In this document: in pieces, positions 20,201 to 28,194 of the stretch
How positions within the stretch are numbered: the first letter of the stretch is position 1
Layout: every line of letters starts with the position of its first letter
Assembly: GCA_905221605.1 (NCBI GenBank)
Contig: CAJNDS010002080.1
Coordinates: forward strand, 387,501 to 451,500
Direction: 5' to 3'
DNA from: Symbiodinium natans
Taxonomy: Eukaryota > Sar > Dinophyceae > Suessiales > Symbiodiniaceae
DNA length: 64,000 nt
The notes under the pieces: model-generated
Seen by the model: the letters and a program-made list of their open reading frames with translations, nothing else
What the model was told of the DNA's origin: nothing
The model's database searches: none
Program-made: the position numbers and the translations under genes

Positions 20201-22134
20201 TGAAAACGCATGGGGACATTCCCTTTCTGTGCAGAGTTGCTCTTGATTTCAGGACGTGCGTGCTGAAGACGCAAGTTTCTAGGACGCGCGTGCTGGACGC
20301 CGGGACGCGCGTCCCGAGGCAGCTAAGGTTACAACCTCCTAAACGCTAGAAGGATTTAGGGCTTATGGGGGTAGAGCATCATGGGCAGCTCATTGTGCAG
20401 AGCTTGCCTCATAGGCGTGGCTAATCTCCATGAACTTCTTCTGCGCCTTCTCCTGCAGCTTGCAACGAGATTCTAGAGGTTAGGGGCTTGGAGGGTTTAG
20501 GCTAGGGTTCAGCGCATAGGGGATTATAGGGCACAGCCCTAAACCCTAAACCCTAAACCCTAAACCCTGAACCCTGAACCCTGAACCCTGAACCCTGAAC
20601 CCTAAACATAGTTCTCAACGAGGCTACAGAGGAGCCTTAAGACAGGAAGCCCGGCTGCTTGCCAGAGAGGAATGTGAGGGTCATTCCTGCTATAGACAAG
20701 CCTACGGTCCCCAGTACCCTAGGAAAAGTAGTGGAGTCCCCTGCTGAGACAAAGAATATGACGCCATAGTGATATACTAAAAGACCCAAGGGCTTCCTAG
20801 GAATAAAAAGGGTGCCCTTTTTGGGGGTTTGAAGGGAACCCAAACTCGAAAAGAAGGGAAAAGGGGCCTACCCTGGGTACTAGGAACTGATACTGATAAA
20901 GGAACCTGGGTCTAGGGTTCAGGGTTCAGGGTTCAGGGTTTAGGGTTTAGGGTTCCGCAAGCGTGGAAATGGAGCCCACTGGGAGATGGATCAAGCCGAA
21001 AGAAAGATTTAAAACTTAGGGTTTAGGGTCTACCACGCCTGAAATATGAGCACGCCTACATGCGCAGTTCGCTAAGTTACGGTCCCTCTTGGGGGTCCTG
21101 TTTAAAAGATGCCGTACTTTATAGGGACCCTAGAAGTTCTCGAAGCCGTACAGTAAACTCCAGAAAGCTGGAACATCCTTATCCCCGTGCCGCAAAAAGG
21201 ATTCTAAAGGGAATCCCAGCCCTAATCATCCTTAAACCATGTTCCAACTTTCCGGAGTTTACTGTAGCACACCAAGAGCTAGATGTCTCGCACTCTCAGA
21301 TGTAGCGTCGCGGATGAAAGTGTCTGGGCTTCTTGGTCAGGGCTAAGGGGTTGCTTAGCCTTCCTTAGGGTTACTTAGGGTTTCTTAGGGTTATTTAGGA
21401 TTTAGGGTTTAGGGTTACTTATTGAGCAACCCTACCTGAACCCTCAACCCCGACCGTAAGAAACCCCAACCTGCTTCCTTGCAGGTTATTACGATAAGGC
21501 CCCTTCTAGCGTTCGTAGATAACCTACAAAAAAAAGTCGGGTTTGTGGTTCTTAAGTCTTAAGGTAAACCCTAAAACCCTTCCAAAGCGCCTTGTTGTCC
21601 GGATTCTTGTCCGGGTGCCACTTCAAGGAAAGCTTTCTGTAGGCCTGCAGGCGAGGGTTTAGGGTTCTGGGCTTGGGTACTTTTGTTTGTTGCGCGTCTT
21701 GGTGCTCCAGTGCCTCCTCAGGTCGAACAAAGATAGCTGCTCCCAAAACCCTAAACCCTGAACCCTAAACCCTAAATCCCAAACCCTAAACCCTAAATCC
21801 TAAACCCTAAACCCTAAATCCTAAACCCTGAACCCTGAACCCTAAAGCCGTTGGAGGTGCAAGACACCTCCACAATTCGACGAGGCCCTTATTTCCGGCC
21901 CTGACCAGCCCAATAGGAACCGAGACCAGAATTCTACACCGAAAACCAAAAAACAACGCGGACCCCGAAACCCTAAACTCAAAAAGTCAAACGCAACCTA
22001 AACCCTACACCCGAACCCCAGGTCCTAAACCCGAAGCCCTAAACCCTTGAACTAATGAAATCTGCCTTCAAAGCATGAGGTGGGGGTGGGGTGTTGGAGA
22101 GATTAGATAGCCCGGTGGTCTCTAGCTGTTGTTC

Positions 22135-22172
<38 letters not shown>

Positions 22173-25130
22173 CTAGTACTAGTAGTAGTAGTAGTAGTCG
22201 TCGTCGTCGTCGTCGTCGTCGCAGCAGCAGCAGCAGCATGTCCCCAAGCCAATGCCAAGCCAACGCACCCATGTCAGGCGCCTTCTTAATCTGCTGCTGT
22301 GAGGCGCCTCGGGCCATGCAGAGCAATGTGAGGGGCAAGGCGGACCAGCCCACTCCCCCCCTCCCCCCCCCCCAAAAGGAAGGAAAAACCAATCCTGCAC
22401 CCTAAGCCCTAAACCCTAAACCCTGCCCCGAACCCTAAACCATATAAGGGTTCAGGGGTTAGGGTAAGTTTCAGACTTACAAGTGTATGTTTCCATCACT
22501 TGTACTGATTCAAAAAAAGTGGCAACATGCTCCTACCGCAAGGAAAAGATATACATGTCTATATTGTTTCATGTTCGATTTTAAGACATGGTTCTCTTCA
22601 CTCTACACCCAATCCAAGACACCATAGATCACAAATTTCTTTACGTACTATGGACGAGAGACGATTGCACACAGAACTTACGAAAATAAAGCACGTTATG
22701 AGAACGCAAAATCAAAGCGGTTTAGGAGCGTACCATGACAGAATCAGTCCTTCTTCATGTTGGCCTAGACGGCGGCTTTGTTCCTAGACCCCAAACCCTA
22801 AACCCAAATCCTAAACCCTAAATCCTAAACCCTAAACCCTAAACCCTAAACCCTGTCCCGAACAGCGTAAAGAAATCTCAAGTTGAAATTAGGGTCCTCA
22901 GTATAAAGGAATCCTACTATTTGGGGAAATTAAGGGCCCCTCATTTTCGGAAACCCCCATGTAGGGAACCTCAGTACTCTAAGGTATGCTCCTTATTCTT
23001 AAGGGATATTTGGGCTCTTTGGGGTTTGTTGGGGGTTAGTTCGGTCAAGCGCCCATGCCTCAAAGCCCTTAAAAAGCCATGAAGCGGCTGAGGCTTCAGG
23101 GCTTTAAGGCTTAGGGTTCAGGGTGGGCAGTGGGGTTTAGGGTTTAGGGTTTAGGGTTTGGGGCAGGGTTATCCGTACGCCCCAAACCTCTTTAAAGCAT
23201 TTTGAAGCCCTGACCTTACACCCTAAAACCCCAAAATACAAAAAACCTACAGGCCTAACACCCACACACCAAGAAAACAAACACCTGAAAGACCTGCAAG
23301 CCCTTAACCCCAAAAAATCAGAAAAACCTAAACCCAAACCCTAAACCCTAAACCCTAAACCGTAAACCCTAAACCCTAAACCCCAAACCCTAAACCCTAA
23401 ACCCTAAACCCCACCGCCCAAGCCCCAGGCTCCGGGGAACTCCCAATGTTTTGTAGAAGTCTCGCGCCCCCTGTGAAAGGGTTTGGGGGTTTTAGGGTTT
23501 AGGGTTTAGGGTTTGGGTGTAGGGTTTAGGGTTTAGGGTTTCGGGTTTAGGGGCTGGGGGTTTCGGATGTGGGGGTTTTCGGGTTTCGGGTTTCCCTGTG
23601 AAGGCGTGGCTTGGGTGCTTTTTCTGCTCTTCGGGGTTTTGGGGTTTTGGGGGTTTGGGGGTTCAGGGCTTCAGCGGCCTAGGGCTTTAGGGCTTAGGGC
23701 CTTCTTGGGGCTCTTTCCCTCTGCAGTTTGTAGGTTACCTTGGGTGAGCTTCGCACTTGCGCGGGTCTTGAGCTGCAGGGTTGGAGAGGATTTGGGGTTT
23801 AGGGAGTCTGAAAATGTAAGGCCCTAAACCCTAAACTCTCTACCCTAATCCCTAAACCCTAAACCCTAAACCCTAAACCCTGAACCCTAAACCCTAAACC
23901 CTAAACCCTAATTCAGAGGTTACAGGGAAGCCAACAGCTCCCTCTGCGAATAGAGTTGGGATGTATGGAGGTCCGGGGTTAGGGTTGGGCCTTGAGGACT
24001 CCGTACTTTGATTGCTTCGCAGGTGGGTCGAGATGGATGAATGCAGTCCAGGCTTGGACTTGGAGAAACTGAGAGCCGGGAACACGTAGGTCCGAACTTG
24101 GGTTGTGTAACACCCAAGTCCTGGTACAGGACAACAGGGTGGGCTCCAGAACTTGGGTTGCGTAAGAACCTTCGCGAAAAAAAACACTTCCGCAGTGCCC
24201 TCGCGGATCTTTCGCAGAAGGCTATTCGGGGTCACTGCCTACTGAACATGACCAGCAACCCGACTGGATCAAGGCATGACACGTTGCCCTGATCCGAAGA
24301 AAACTGAAACCCTCCTGCAAATGCCGGAAGAGCTACATTGAGCTCAGGCCCGGACCCCAACTGCATCTGGGGACTTTGCAGGAACAAACAAACAAACATG
24401 TCCGAGCCAGACATGAGTGCATACAAGGAAGCACCCCATGTATGGAAGATGCCTTCGGCACCATGACGTCTCGGGGTTGGCCCGTGTCAATTGAAGTTGG
24501 GTACTTGGAGGTCCTGGGTAATTATCACCCGAGGCGCCTTCATTAGGGTTTAGGGTCTAGGGTTTACGGTTTAGGGCTTAGGGTTACAAGTCTACTTATA
24601 CCCTACTTAGGGGACTTCGGGGGCTTGTAAGTACAGTTCTACTTGGGGTTAGAAGTACCCTGAACCCCCAAGTAGTGCCCTAAATCCCAAGGAACGAAAG
24701 CCTTATCAGCACGCGACGCCAGAAAGGTTTAGCAGGGTTTTAGGGGCGGGGGGGGGTTGGGGGGTTGTTGTACCTGCCCTTATCGTGAAGCCCTCAACCC
24801 TAAATCAACACTCACTGAAACTCTGAGCCCTAGACAGCTCGAAAAGAGATCCAAGCCCCAGAAAGCCTAAACCCTAAACCCTGAACCTCAATCCCTAACC
24901 ACAAAACCCTAAACCCCAAACCCTAAACTTCACACCCTGACCCCAAAACCCGAAACCCCTAAACCCCTAAACCCCTAACCCGAACCCCAAACCCTAAACC
25001 CTAAACACTCAAATTTCCAAACCCTCGAACGTGCCTCGGCCAGGCTAGCGGCGGCCAGCAGCAAAAGGAGGGTCCGCCAAATGCACTGCAGAGAGGGGCA
25101 ACAGTTGAAGCTTCGAGGTCTCGAAATCTC
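14198..25130 (-). CDS. secretory-pathway DnaJ (J-domain) protein gene, nine recognised exons
   Basis: Hsp70 co-chaperone: J proteins bind Hsp70 and stimulate its ATPase through the HPD loop. A hydrophobic N-terminal segment suggests ER targeting, as in ERdj3/DNAJB11-type proteins. Nine minus-strand islands splice in frame. They give a Leu-rich signal segment ending ASLAE; GARDFYKTLGVPRS; ASQQQIKK; AYRKLSLKWHPDKNPDNK; EKAQKKFMEISHAYE; VLSDPEKKQKYDKYGE; a glycine stretch EGLNEQGGGGGGHGFQ; GQDPFEM; and FRSFFGGGGG. That is a full J domain plus the start of a G/F region. The substrate-binding C-terminal domains were not recognised, and should lie between 14,198 and about 13,000 or be lost. The initiator ATG was also not found; it may sit in an upstream exon. 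Introns of 637-2243 bp carry telomere-type arrays. The J-domain core is certain; the last two exons are inferred from family expectation and phase. Confidence 0.9.
14245..14330. repeat. perfect TTTAGGG array
   Basis: About twelve heptamers right of DnaJ exon 9. Confidence 0.97.
14395..14690 (-). other. open islands inside the DnaJ gene, not used in the reconstruction
   Basis: Island 14596-14690 reads VVASLVRAQPGQKVGKTFEF on minus. Island 14425-14480 could be a 31-nt exon with GGCAG and AGAG-GC borders. Using either would break the DPFEM-to-FRSFF junction, so they may be alternative exons, relics or chance. CCCTAAA units fill 14498-14590. Confidence 0.35.
14693..14790. repeat. TTTAGGG array
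   Basis: About thirteen heptamers, one variant unit. Confidence 0.97.
14925..14998. repeat. CCCTAAA array
   Basis: Ten perfect heptamers. It faces a short TTTAGGG run at 14890-14926, so two orientations abut. Confidence 0.96.
15000..15055. mobile_element. short hairpin element
   Basis: ACCCTTTTT and GGTTCCTC are mirrored by GAGGAACC and AAAAAGGGT with about a 15-bp loop. A compact inverted repeat of about 55 bp between array blocks. Confidence 0.6.
15288..15356. repeat. CCCTAAA array
   Basis: Left flank of DnaJ exon 8. Confidence 0.95.
15369..15390 (-). CDS. DnaJ exon 8 (QDPFEM)
   Basis: Only 22 nt. It completes the codon left by exon 7 and encodes GQDPFEM plus two bases. The acceptor is GGCCAG before GC and the donor ATGCG followed by GC. 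The island is open for longer (GRTLFFPRPG upstream, RQPQR downstream), so its true size is uncertain. Confidence 0.6.
15752..15866. repeat. dispersed element, family G copy
   Basis: TGGTCCCGTAGTATGGGCCC ... AAAGGGCCCATGCATCAGAA; ends are partly complementary. Longest match is to 41950-42085. Confidence 0.65.
15906..15990. repeat. dispersed element, family M copy
   Basis: GGTTCATGGGAGGTAGGTA ... GGGGAGTATACGGGAACC. It resembles the complement of 33335-33410. Confidence 0.5.
16280..16840. repeat. degenerate CCCTAAA field
   Basis: About 550 bp of scattered CCCTAAA, CCTACAAA, CCTATATA and AAACCTTAAAA variants. Left flank of DnaJ exon 7. Confidence 0.85.
16863..16911 (-). CDS. DnaJ exon 7 (Gly-rich)
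   Basis: 49 nt. In the phase left by exon 6 it reads EGLNEQGGGGGGHGFQ plus one base, the start of the G/F region. The acceptor is TCTCAG before GAA and the donor CCAAG followed by GC. Another frame (KASTSREAAEVDMVSK) also looks coding, but the J-domain phase selects the glycine-rich reading. Confidence 0.82.
16939..17058. repeat. TTTAGGG array
   Basis: About fifteen heptamers with a few variants, right of DnaJ exon 7. Confidence 0.96.
17089..17560. other. unique 470-bp stretch, coding status unclear
   Basis: The + strand is open for 152 codons but half of it is array-derived. No family recognised. TCGCGCTCTCACCTAGGCGC at 17205-17226 recurs near 51192. Confidence 0.3.
18117..18164 (-). CDS. 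DnaJ exon 6
   Basis: 48 nt, phase 0: VLSDPEKKQKYDKYGE, helix IV and end of the J domain. The acceptor is GAGCAG before GTG and the donor GGCGAG followed by GC. CCCTAAA lies left (18026-18068) and a long TTTAGGG block right. Confidence 0.96.
18179..18278. repeat. perfect TTTAGGG array
   Basis: About fourteen uninterrupted heptamers right of DnaJ exon 6. Confidence 0.97.
18419..18541. mobile_element. family F element, full copy
   Basis: Terminal inverted repeats: GGGGGTTTCCGAAAATAGGG on the left, AAAATCGGAAACCCCCAC on the right. AGACCCCCGAATAATAGGAT is the shared core. Confidence 0.7.
18542..18760 (-). CDS. open island in a DnaJ intron
   Basis: The minus strand reads MAAFWFLVGSYGIRCLKFLI, SAVRERVGYLCPDSHEEP and a stop near 18542. 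It lies in the 2.2-kb intron between DnaJ exons 5 and 6. Unknown; possibly a captured gene fragment. Confidence 0.35.
   Translation of the reverse strand: MLCVRYMKALDHKSSMAAFWFLVGSYGIRCLKFLIFSAVRERVGYLCPDSHEEPVRVSTSEDWNNRESIRSS
19035..20340. repeat. bounded island with roughly 180-bp tandem repeats
   Basis: Four to five copies share AAGGCTCTGTGCGTTTTGGG, GGCCTGGAAAATGCACGGGA and a CCTCATGAGGAC motif (copies near 19310, 19475, 19590, 19765, 19945 and 20095). The block is bordered by inverted segments: GTTACAACCTTAG with GACGCGGGACGCGCG at 19038-19080, and GGACGCGCGTCC with CTAAGGTTACAAC at 20300-20336. Frames within it are open on both strands because of the repeat. Confidence 0.85.
20408..20452 (-). 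CDS. DnaJ exon 5
   Basis: 45 nt, phase 0: EKAQKKFMEISHAYE, helix III of the J domain. The acceptor is CTGCAG before GAG and the donor TATGAG followed by GC. Confidence 0.96.
20537..20608. repeat. CCCTAAA to CCCTGAA array
   Basis: Ten heptamers; the second half carries the CCCTGAA variant. Confidence 0.95.
20637..20770 (-). CDS. open island with hydrophobic segment, inside a DnaJ intron
   Basis: The minus strand reads GVIFFVSAGDSTTFPRVLGT, VGLSIAGMTLTFLSGKQ, PGFLS and a TAA stop at 20637. It includes a membrane-like stretch. Located between DnaJ exons 4 and 5, which join without it. A nested fragment is one possibility. Confidence 0.35.
20803..20892. repeat. dispersed element, family H copy
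   Basis: AAAAGGGTGCCCTTTTTGGG ... GGGGCCTACCCTGGGTACTAGG. Copies at 49074-49172 and 59778-59850. Confidence 0.65.
21147..21272. mobile_element. MITE-like element, family L
   Basis: Terminal inverted repeats TACAGTAAACTCCAGAAAGC and ACTTTCCGGAGTTTACTGTA continue inward through TGGAACAT / ATGTTCCA. About 125 bp; one copy seen. Confidence 0.7.
21591..21644 (-). CDS. DnaJ exon 4 (HPD motif)
   Basis: 54 nt, phase 0: AYRKLSLKWHPDKNPDNK, helix II with the HPD loop that is essential for Hsp70 activation. The acceptor is CTGCAG before GCC and the donor AACAAG followed by GC. Confidence 0.97.
21746..21848. repeat. CCCTAAA array with CCTAAAT variants
   Basis: About fourteen units; every second or third is TAAATCC, a local higher-order pattern. 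Confidence 0.93.
22134..22236. repeat. AGT/CGT/CAG trinucleotide microsatellite
   Basis: AGT units give way to CGT and then CAG. It lies just left of DnaJ exon 3. Poly-Leu, poly-Ser and poly-Arg frames here are artefacts of the repeat. Confidence 0.95.
22282..22307 (-). CDS. DnaJ exon 3 (26-nt micro-exon)
   Basis: 26 nt. The single A left by exon 2 plus this exon gives S ASQQQIKK, the end of helix I region and start of helix II. The acceptor is CCCGAG before GC and the donor AAGAAG followed by GC. The exact join makes a canonical LGVPRSAS..IKKAYRKL J domain. Confidence 0.9.
22881..22972. repeat. dispersed element, family F copy (reverse)
   Basis: AGGAATCCTACTATTTGGGG and TTTTCGGAAACCCCCAT, related to 18419-18541. 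Confidence 0.5.
23337..23412. repeat. CCCTAAA array
   Basis: Ten units left of DnaJ exon 2. Confidence 0.95.
23431..23470 (-). CDS. DnaJ exon 2
   Basis: 40 nt: GARDFYKTLGVPR plus one base, helix I of the J domain. The acceptor is TTTCACAG before G and the donor CCGGA followed by GC. Confidence 0.95.
23485..23555. repeat. TTTAGGG array
   Basis: Right flank of DnaJ exon 2. The next 270 bp (23560-23820) are G/T-rich and degenerate with no exon seen. Confidence 0.93.
23830..23912. repeat. CCCTAAA array
   Basis: About eleven units. From 23915 to 24545 the DNA is unique and unassigned. Confidence 0.95.
25035..25130 (-). CDS. DnaJ exon 1 (signal peptide)
   Basis: Minus strand IWRTLLLLLAAASLAE followed by a GAG-GC donor joins in phase 0 to GARDFYK. 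The hydrophobic run and AxA-like end are those of a cleavable signal peptide. No ATG is in frame within the island. A possible acceptor CTCTGCAG at 25086 suggests the start codon lies in an upstream exon. Confidence 0.7.
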
Positions 25131-25465
25131 TGTCGAAATCTGGGTTTAGGGTTTGGGGTTTAGGGTTTGGGGTTTAGGGTTTAGGGTTGTGGGGTTATAA
25201 GGCTTTTTCGAACCTTTAAAGGCTGCATGAGGGTAAAGGTCTTGAGGTTCAGGGTGGTGGAGAGGTTTGAAGGGGAGGTCGGGATAAAGATGCTTCCCTA
25301 AACCTTTAGACCTAAACACTGAACTTGCAACCAAAAATGTCACACTAAACCCTAAAACCTTTAAACCCTGAACCTCAAAACTTGGCAGGCCCTAAACCCT
25401 AAACCCTAAACTTTAGACTTTAAACCCGAATCCCGAAACCCCGCACCCCTAACCCTAACCCCACA

Positions 25466-25665
25466 TTGGATCGTGTTGCTGGCAGCCCCTGGCCTTTCGC
25501 ATGGGCGGCCCGCCATGGCTCATCTCGACCCAGCGTGTGGCGCTTAGGGAGTCGTTGCGAGATGCGGGCCTCTAAGCCCTCTACCCTCGGTGTGAGGTCA
25601 GGGGTGCTACGGCTCAGAGGGGGAGCTAGGGTCTCCAGGGGGCTTTCCTGGCCTCTGCTTTAGGA
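25466..25665 (+). CDS. possible + strand exon, unassigned
   Basis: The + strand is open for 65 codons from an ATG, ending RLRGGARVSRGLSWPLL and a stop. If real it would be divergent from the DnaJ gene. No family recognised and no support beyond an open frame in GC-rich DNA. Confidence 0.2.
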
Positions 25666-25739
25666 ACCTGATGGGTACGGATTCGATCATCGGCTGCCCT
25701 TAATCTGGTAACTTCTTCAACTTTCTGGAACCCCTAAAC

Positions 25740-26020
25740 CATGTTCGAGTCTGGAGGGTGAGTTCAGTGGTAGCTTAGGAGGCGTGAGGGTTGCCCGTGC
25801 TCGCGTGCTGCAGACGGCTGATCGCAAGGAAAACTGTCTCAGGGTTCGAGGTTTCGGGTTAGGGTTTAGGGTTTAGGGTTTTGGGTTCAGGGTTCAGGGT
25901 TCAGGGTTTAGGGTTTGGCCATTCAGCCCTGAACCCGCAATGGGGGGGGGGGCAGAGAAGTTGATCCACAAGGTCCGTATTGGGGAGGGCAATTCGGACG
26001 CCTCTCGAGTTTACCTTAAC
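25740..26020. other. two islands open on both strands
   Basis: Island 25740-25850 (+ VRVARARVLQTADRKEN; - ETVFLAISRLQHASTGN) and island 25945-26015 (+ EKLIHKVRIGEGNSDAS; - ASELPSPIRTLWINFS). Neither strand can be chosen from sequence alone. Confidence 0.3.
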
Positions 26021-26100
26021 CCTCAGGCCCAAAATAGCCCAAACACCTTGTATAAGAAGGCCTTTGGGCCAAAAACCCTAAAATAAGAGTCCGGGTAAAC
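26019..26100. repeat. dispersed element, family I copy 1
   Basis: CTCAGGCCCAAAATAGCCC ... AAGAAGGCCTTTGGGCC. Copy 2 is at 26310-26375 and copy 3 at 50339-50430. Confidence 0.6.
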
Positions 26101-26111
26101 CCTAAACCCTA

Positions 26112-26218
26112 AACCCAAATGTCCCCGATATGGTTGCTCGAGACCTACTCGTGTGTGAGTATTACGAACGTTAAACACTCCTTCCAAGATTCGGAGAGCC
26201 CCGGCTGCCCCAAAATAA
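26112..26218 (-). CDS. candidate exon, unassigned
   Basis: The minus strand is open for 33 codons including AGALRILEGVFNVRNTHTRV and GLEQPYRGHLG. On + a shorter frame precedes a GTGAGTAT donor-like site. Low certainty of strand. Confidence 0.35.
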
Positions 26219-26845
26219 ACCCTAAACCCCCAACCCTAAACCCCCCTAAACCCTAAACCCTAAACCCTAAACCCCCAACCCTAAACCCTAAACCCTAGCC
26301 CTTAGGCTCAAAATAGCCCCAAAACCTTTCATAATAGGAATGCCTGAAAACAAAAGTCCTTGGAGCCGCAGGGTAAACCCTAAACCCCTAAACCCCGAAA
26401 CCCCTAAGCCCTAAACCCCAAACCCTAAACCCTAAACCCTAAACCCCAAACCGCAAACCCTAAAGACAGGACACAAAGCTTGCGTCGCCGGACCATGATT
26501 GACTAGAGGATCACCCCACAAGCGCGGAAGGCGTTGAACCTCACCTTAGGGGCTGAATACCCTAGCCCCAAAAAGGGTTTAGGGTTTAGGGTTCAGGATT
26601 TAGGGTTTAGGGTTTAGGGGCAGTAGGATTCTATCCGCCGACCCTGGCGGCGTGTTGGATGGGAAAAGGAGGTGAAACCTCCCTCTTTCCTTCCTTACCC
26701 CCCCAAAAACGCGGGGGGCGGGGGGGTTGGGGGGGGTCGGTGCACAATTTTTTCGTGGAGGACCGCGCCACCCGCACAGCGTAAACAGGGGGTTCAGCAC
26801 GGGGGGGTAGGGGCGCCCTCAGCAAAATCAGCGTTTCCCGCCTCC

Positions 26846-26847
<2 letters not shown>

Positions 26848-26941
<94 letters not shown>
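26848..26941. repeat. poly-C run of about 94 bases
   Basis: Uninterrupted C, followed by another 140 bp of C-rich sequence with single A interruptions (26942-27085). Such a run is prone to sequencing and assembly error. Confidence 0.97.
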
Positions 26942-26943
<2 letters not shown>

Positions 26944-27119
26944 AACCCCCCCCCCCCCCCCCAACCCACCCCCCCCCCCACCCCCCCCCCCCCCCAACCC
27001 ACCCCCGCCCCAACCCCACCCCCCCACCCCACCCCCCAACCCCCCTACCCCCCACCCCCTCCCCCCCCCACCCCACCCACCTGTCTTTTTGGCTTGAGCT
27101 TGTCCTGGTGCTACCCCCT

Positions 27120-27345
27120 ACCCCCCCCCAAACGATTCACAGAACTCTGCCGGGGATGATCTTCCATGCGAGCGGGTCTCAACTATGCTCCAGCAGGGTC
27201 GGCGGCTTGAGCCGGAGGCTCTTAAATATAAGAAGCCAAGAAGGTCAAAGGTTACCTGCCCAGTCCCTAAGTCACTTTGCGCTTGCCGCACACTGTGCTA
27301 CAGTTTCGCATCTACTCATCATGTGCACTATGGCGCCTGGAGTGT
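27120..27345 (+). other. unique island, coding status unclear
   Basis: The + strand has two long frames, one giving MLQQGRRLEPEALKYKKPRR. No splice context or homology recognised. Confidence 0.25.
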
Positions 27346-27355
27346 ATGTCTACAT

Positions 27356-27490
27356 AATGCAATATAATATAAAATAATATAATATAATATAATATAATAT
27401 AATATAATATAATATAATATAATATAATGCAATATACTGTAATATAATATAATGTAATATAATGTAATATGATATAATATAATGTAATAA
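27356..27490. repeat. AATAT pentanucleotide microsatellite
   Basis: About 25 imperfect AATAT/AATGT units. Tyr/Ile-rich frames on the minus strand are artefacts. Confidence 0.96.
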
Positions 27491-27672
27491 AATATTTCAT
27501 AAGATAACATAATATGGCAGTTTCCGACATCAAGGGTACCTTATTGGGGACACTTGTTCGTAAAGCCCCATATACAGTTTTCCGTATCTTTATGTTATCC
27601 TGAATTTTGTTGGAGGGGGCAGAGGAGGGGAGGGCATAACTGAGCTCCCCCTCCCCCCAATTGGGTTGCAAG

Positions 27673-27735
27673 CGTTTAGGGTTTAGGGTTTAGGGTTTAG
27701 GGTTTAGGGTTTAGGGTTTAGGGTTTAGGGTTGAT
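27673..27735. repeat. perfect TTTAGGG array
   Basis: Eight heptamers. Confidence 0.96.
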
Positions 27736-27825
27736 GAGGGCCCCATAGCGATTAAGAACTTTGGAGCCTGCTGGCGCTCAGGCACAAGTAAGTTAAACCT
27801 CGCGGCGTGCAAATCATCCTAGGTT

Positions 27826-27917
27826 TAGAGGACCGGGATGGGCGATTGGGCCCCATGATACCCCCTTTTAAGGGCCTTTCTATGGGGTTACAGGGTACAA
27901 TAGCCCGTCCTGGGCAG
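27826..27917. mobile_element. family B element, copy 2
   Basis: GGGATGGGCGATTGGGCCCC on the left and CAATAGCCCGTCCTGGG on the right form inverted ends. Compare 32361-32549 and 43793-43863. Confidence 0.6.
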
Positions 27918-28194
27918 GCTTTCTCTCCGCAACGATGACTGTCTGGAGCACTGTACATGCAGACCTTCGCTCCCTGAGCGAGGCCATAGCGAGGCCCATC
28001 GGAGGTCTTCGAAATCCGGCCGGCTTATCTGGCAAATGTCGGCAACCCTAAACCCTAAACCCTAAACCCTAAACCCCAAACCCCAAACCCTACACCCTAA
28101 ACCCCATCACATCTCTGGAGCCCCAAAACCCCCGAAGCCCTCATGCAGTGCTAGGCTAGGCCCAGTTGCTGAGTACCCAGGGCCAAAAAAACGG

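Noticed and set aside
19344-20349. A 201-codon + frame and opposing minus frames
   Set aside because: Both strands are open through the 180-bp tandem repeat. The repeat, not selection, explains them; a protein cannot be excluded but is not supported.
22039-22405. Poly-Leu/Arg, poly-Ser and poly-Asp/Tyr frames
   Set aside because: Trinucleotide microsatellite read in different frames. Only the 26-nt DnaJ exon beside it is kept.
26631-27097. Gly-rich and Pro-rich frames of 80-140 codons
   Set aside because: Produced by the C94 run and adjoining C-rich sequence.
27312-27671. 119-codon Tyr/Ile-rich minus frame
   Set aside because: AATAT microsatellite.
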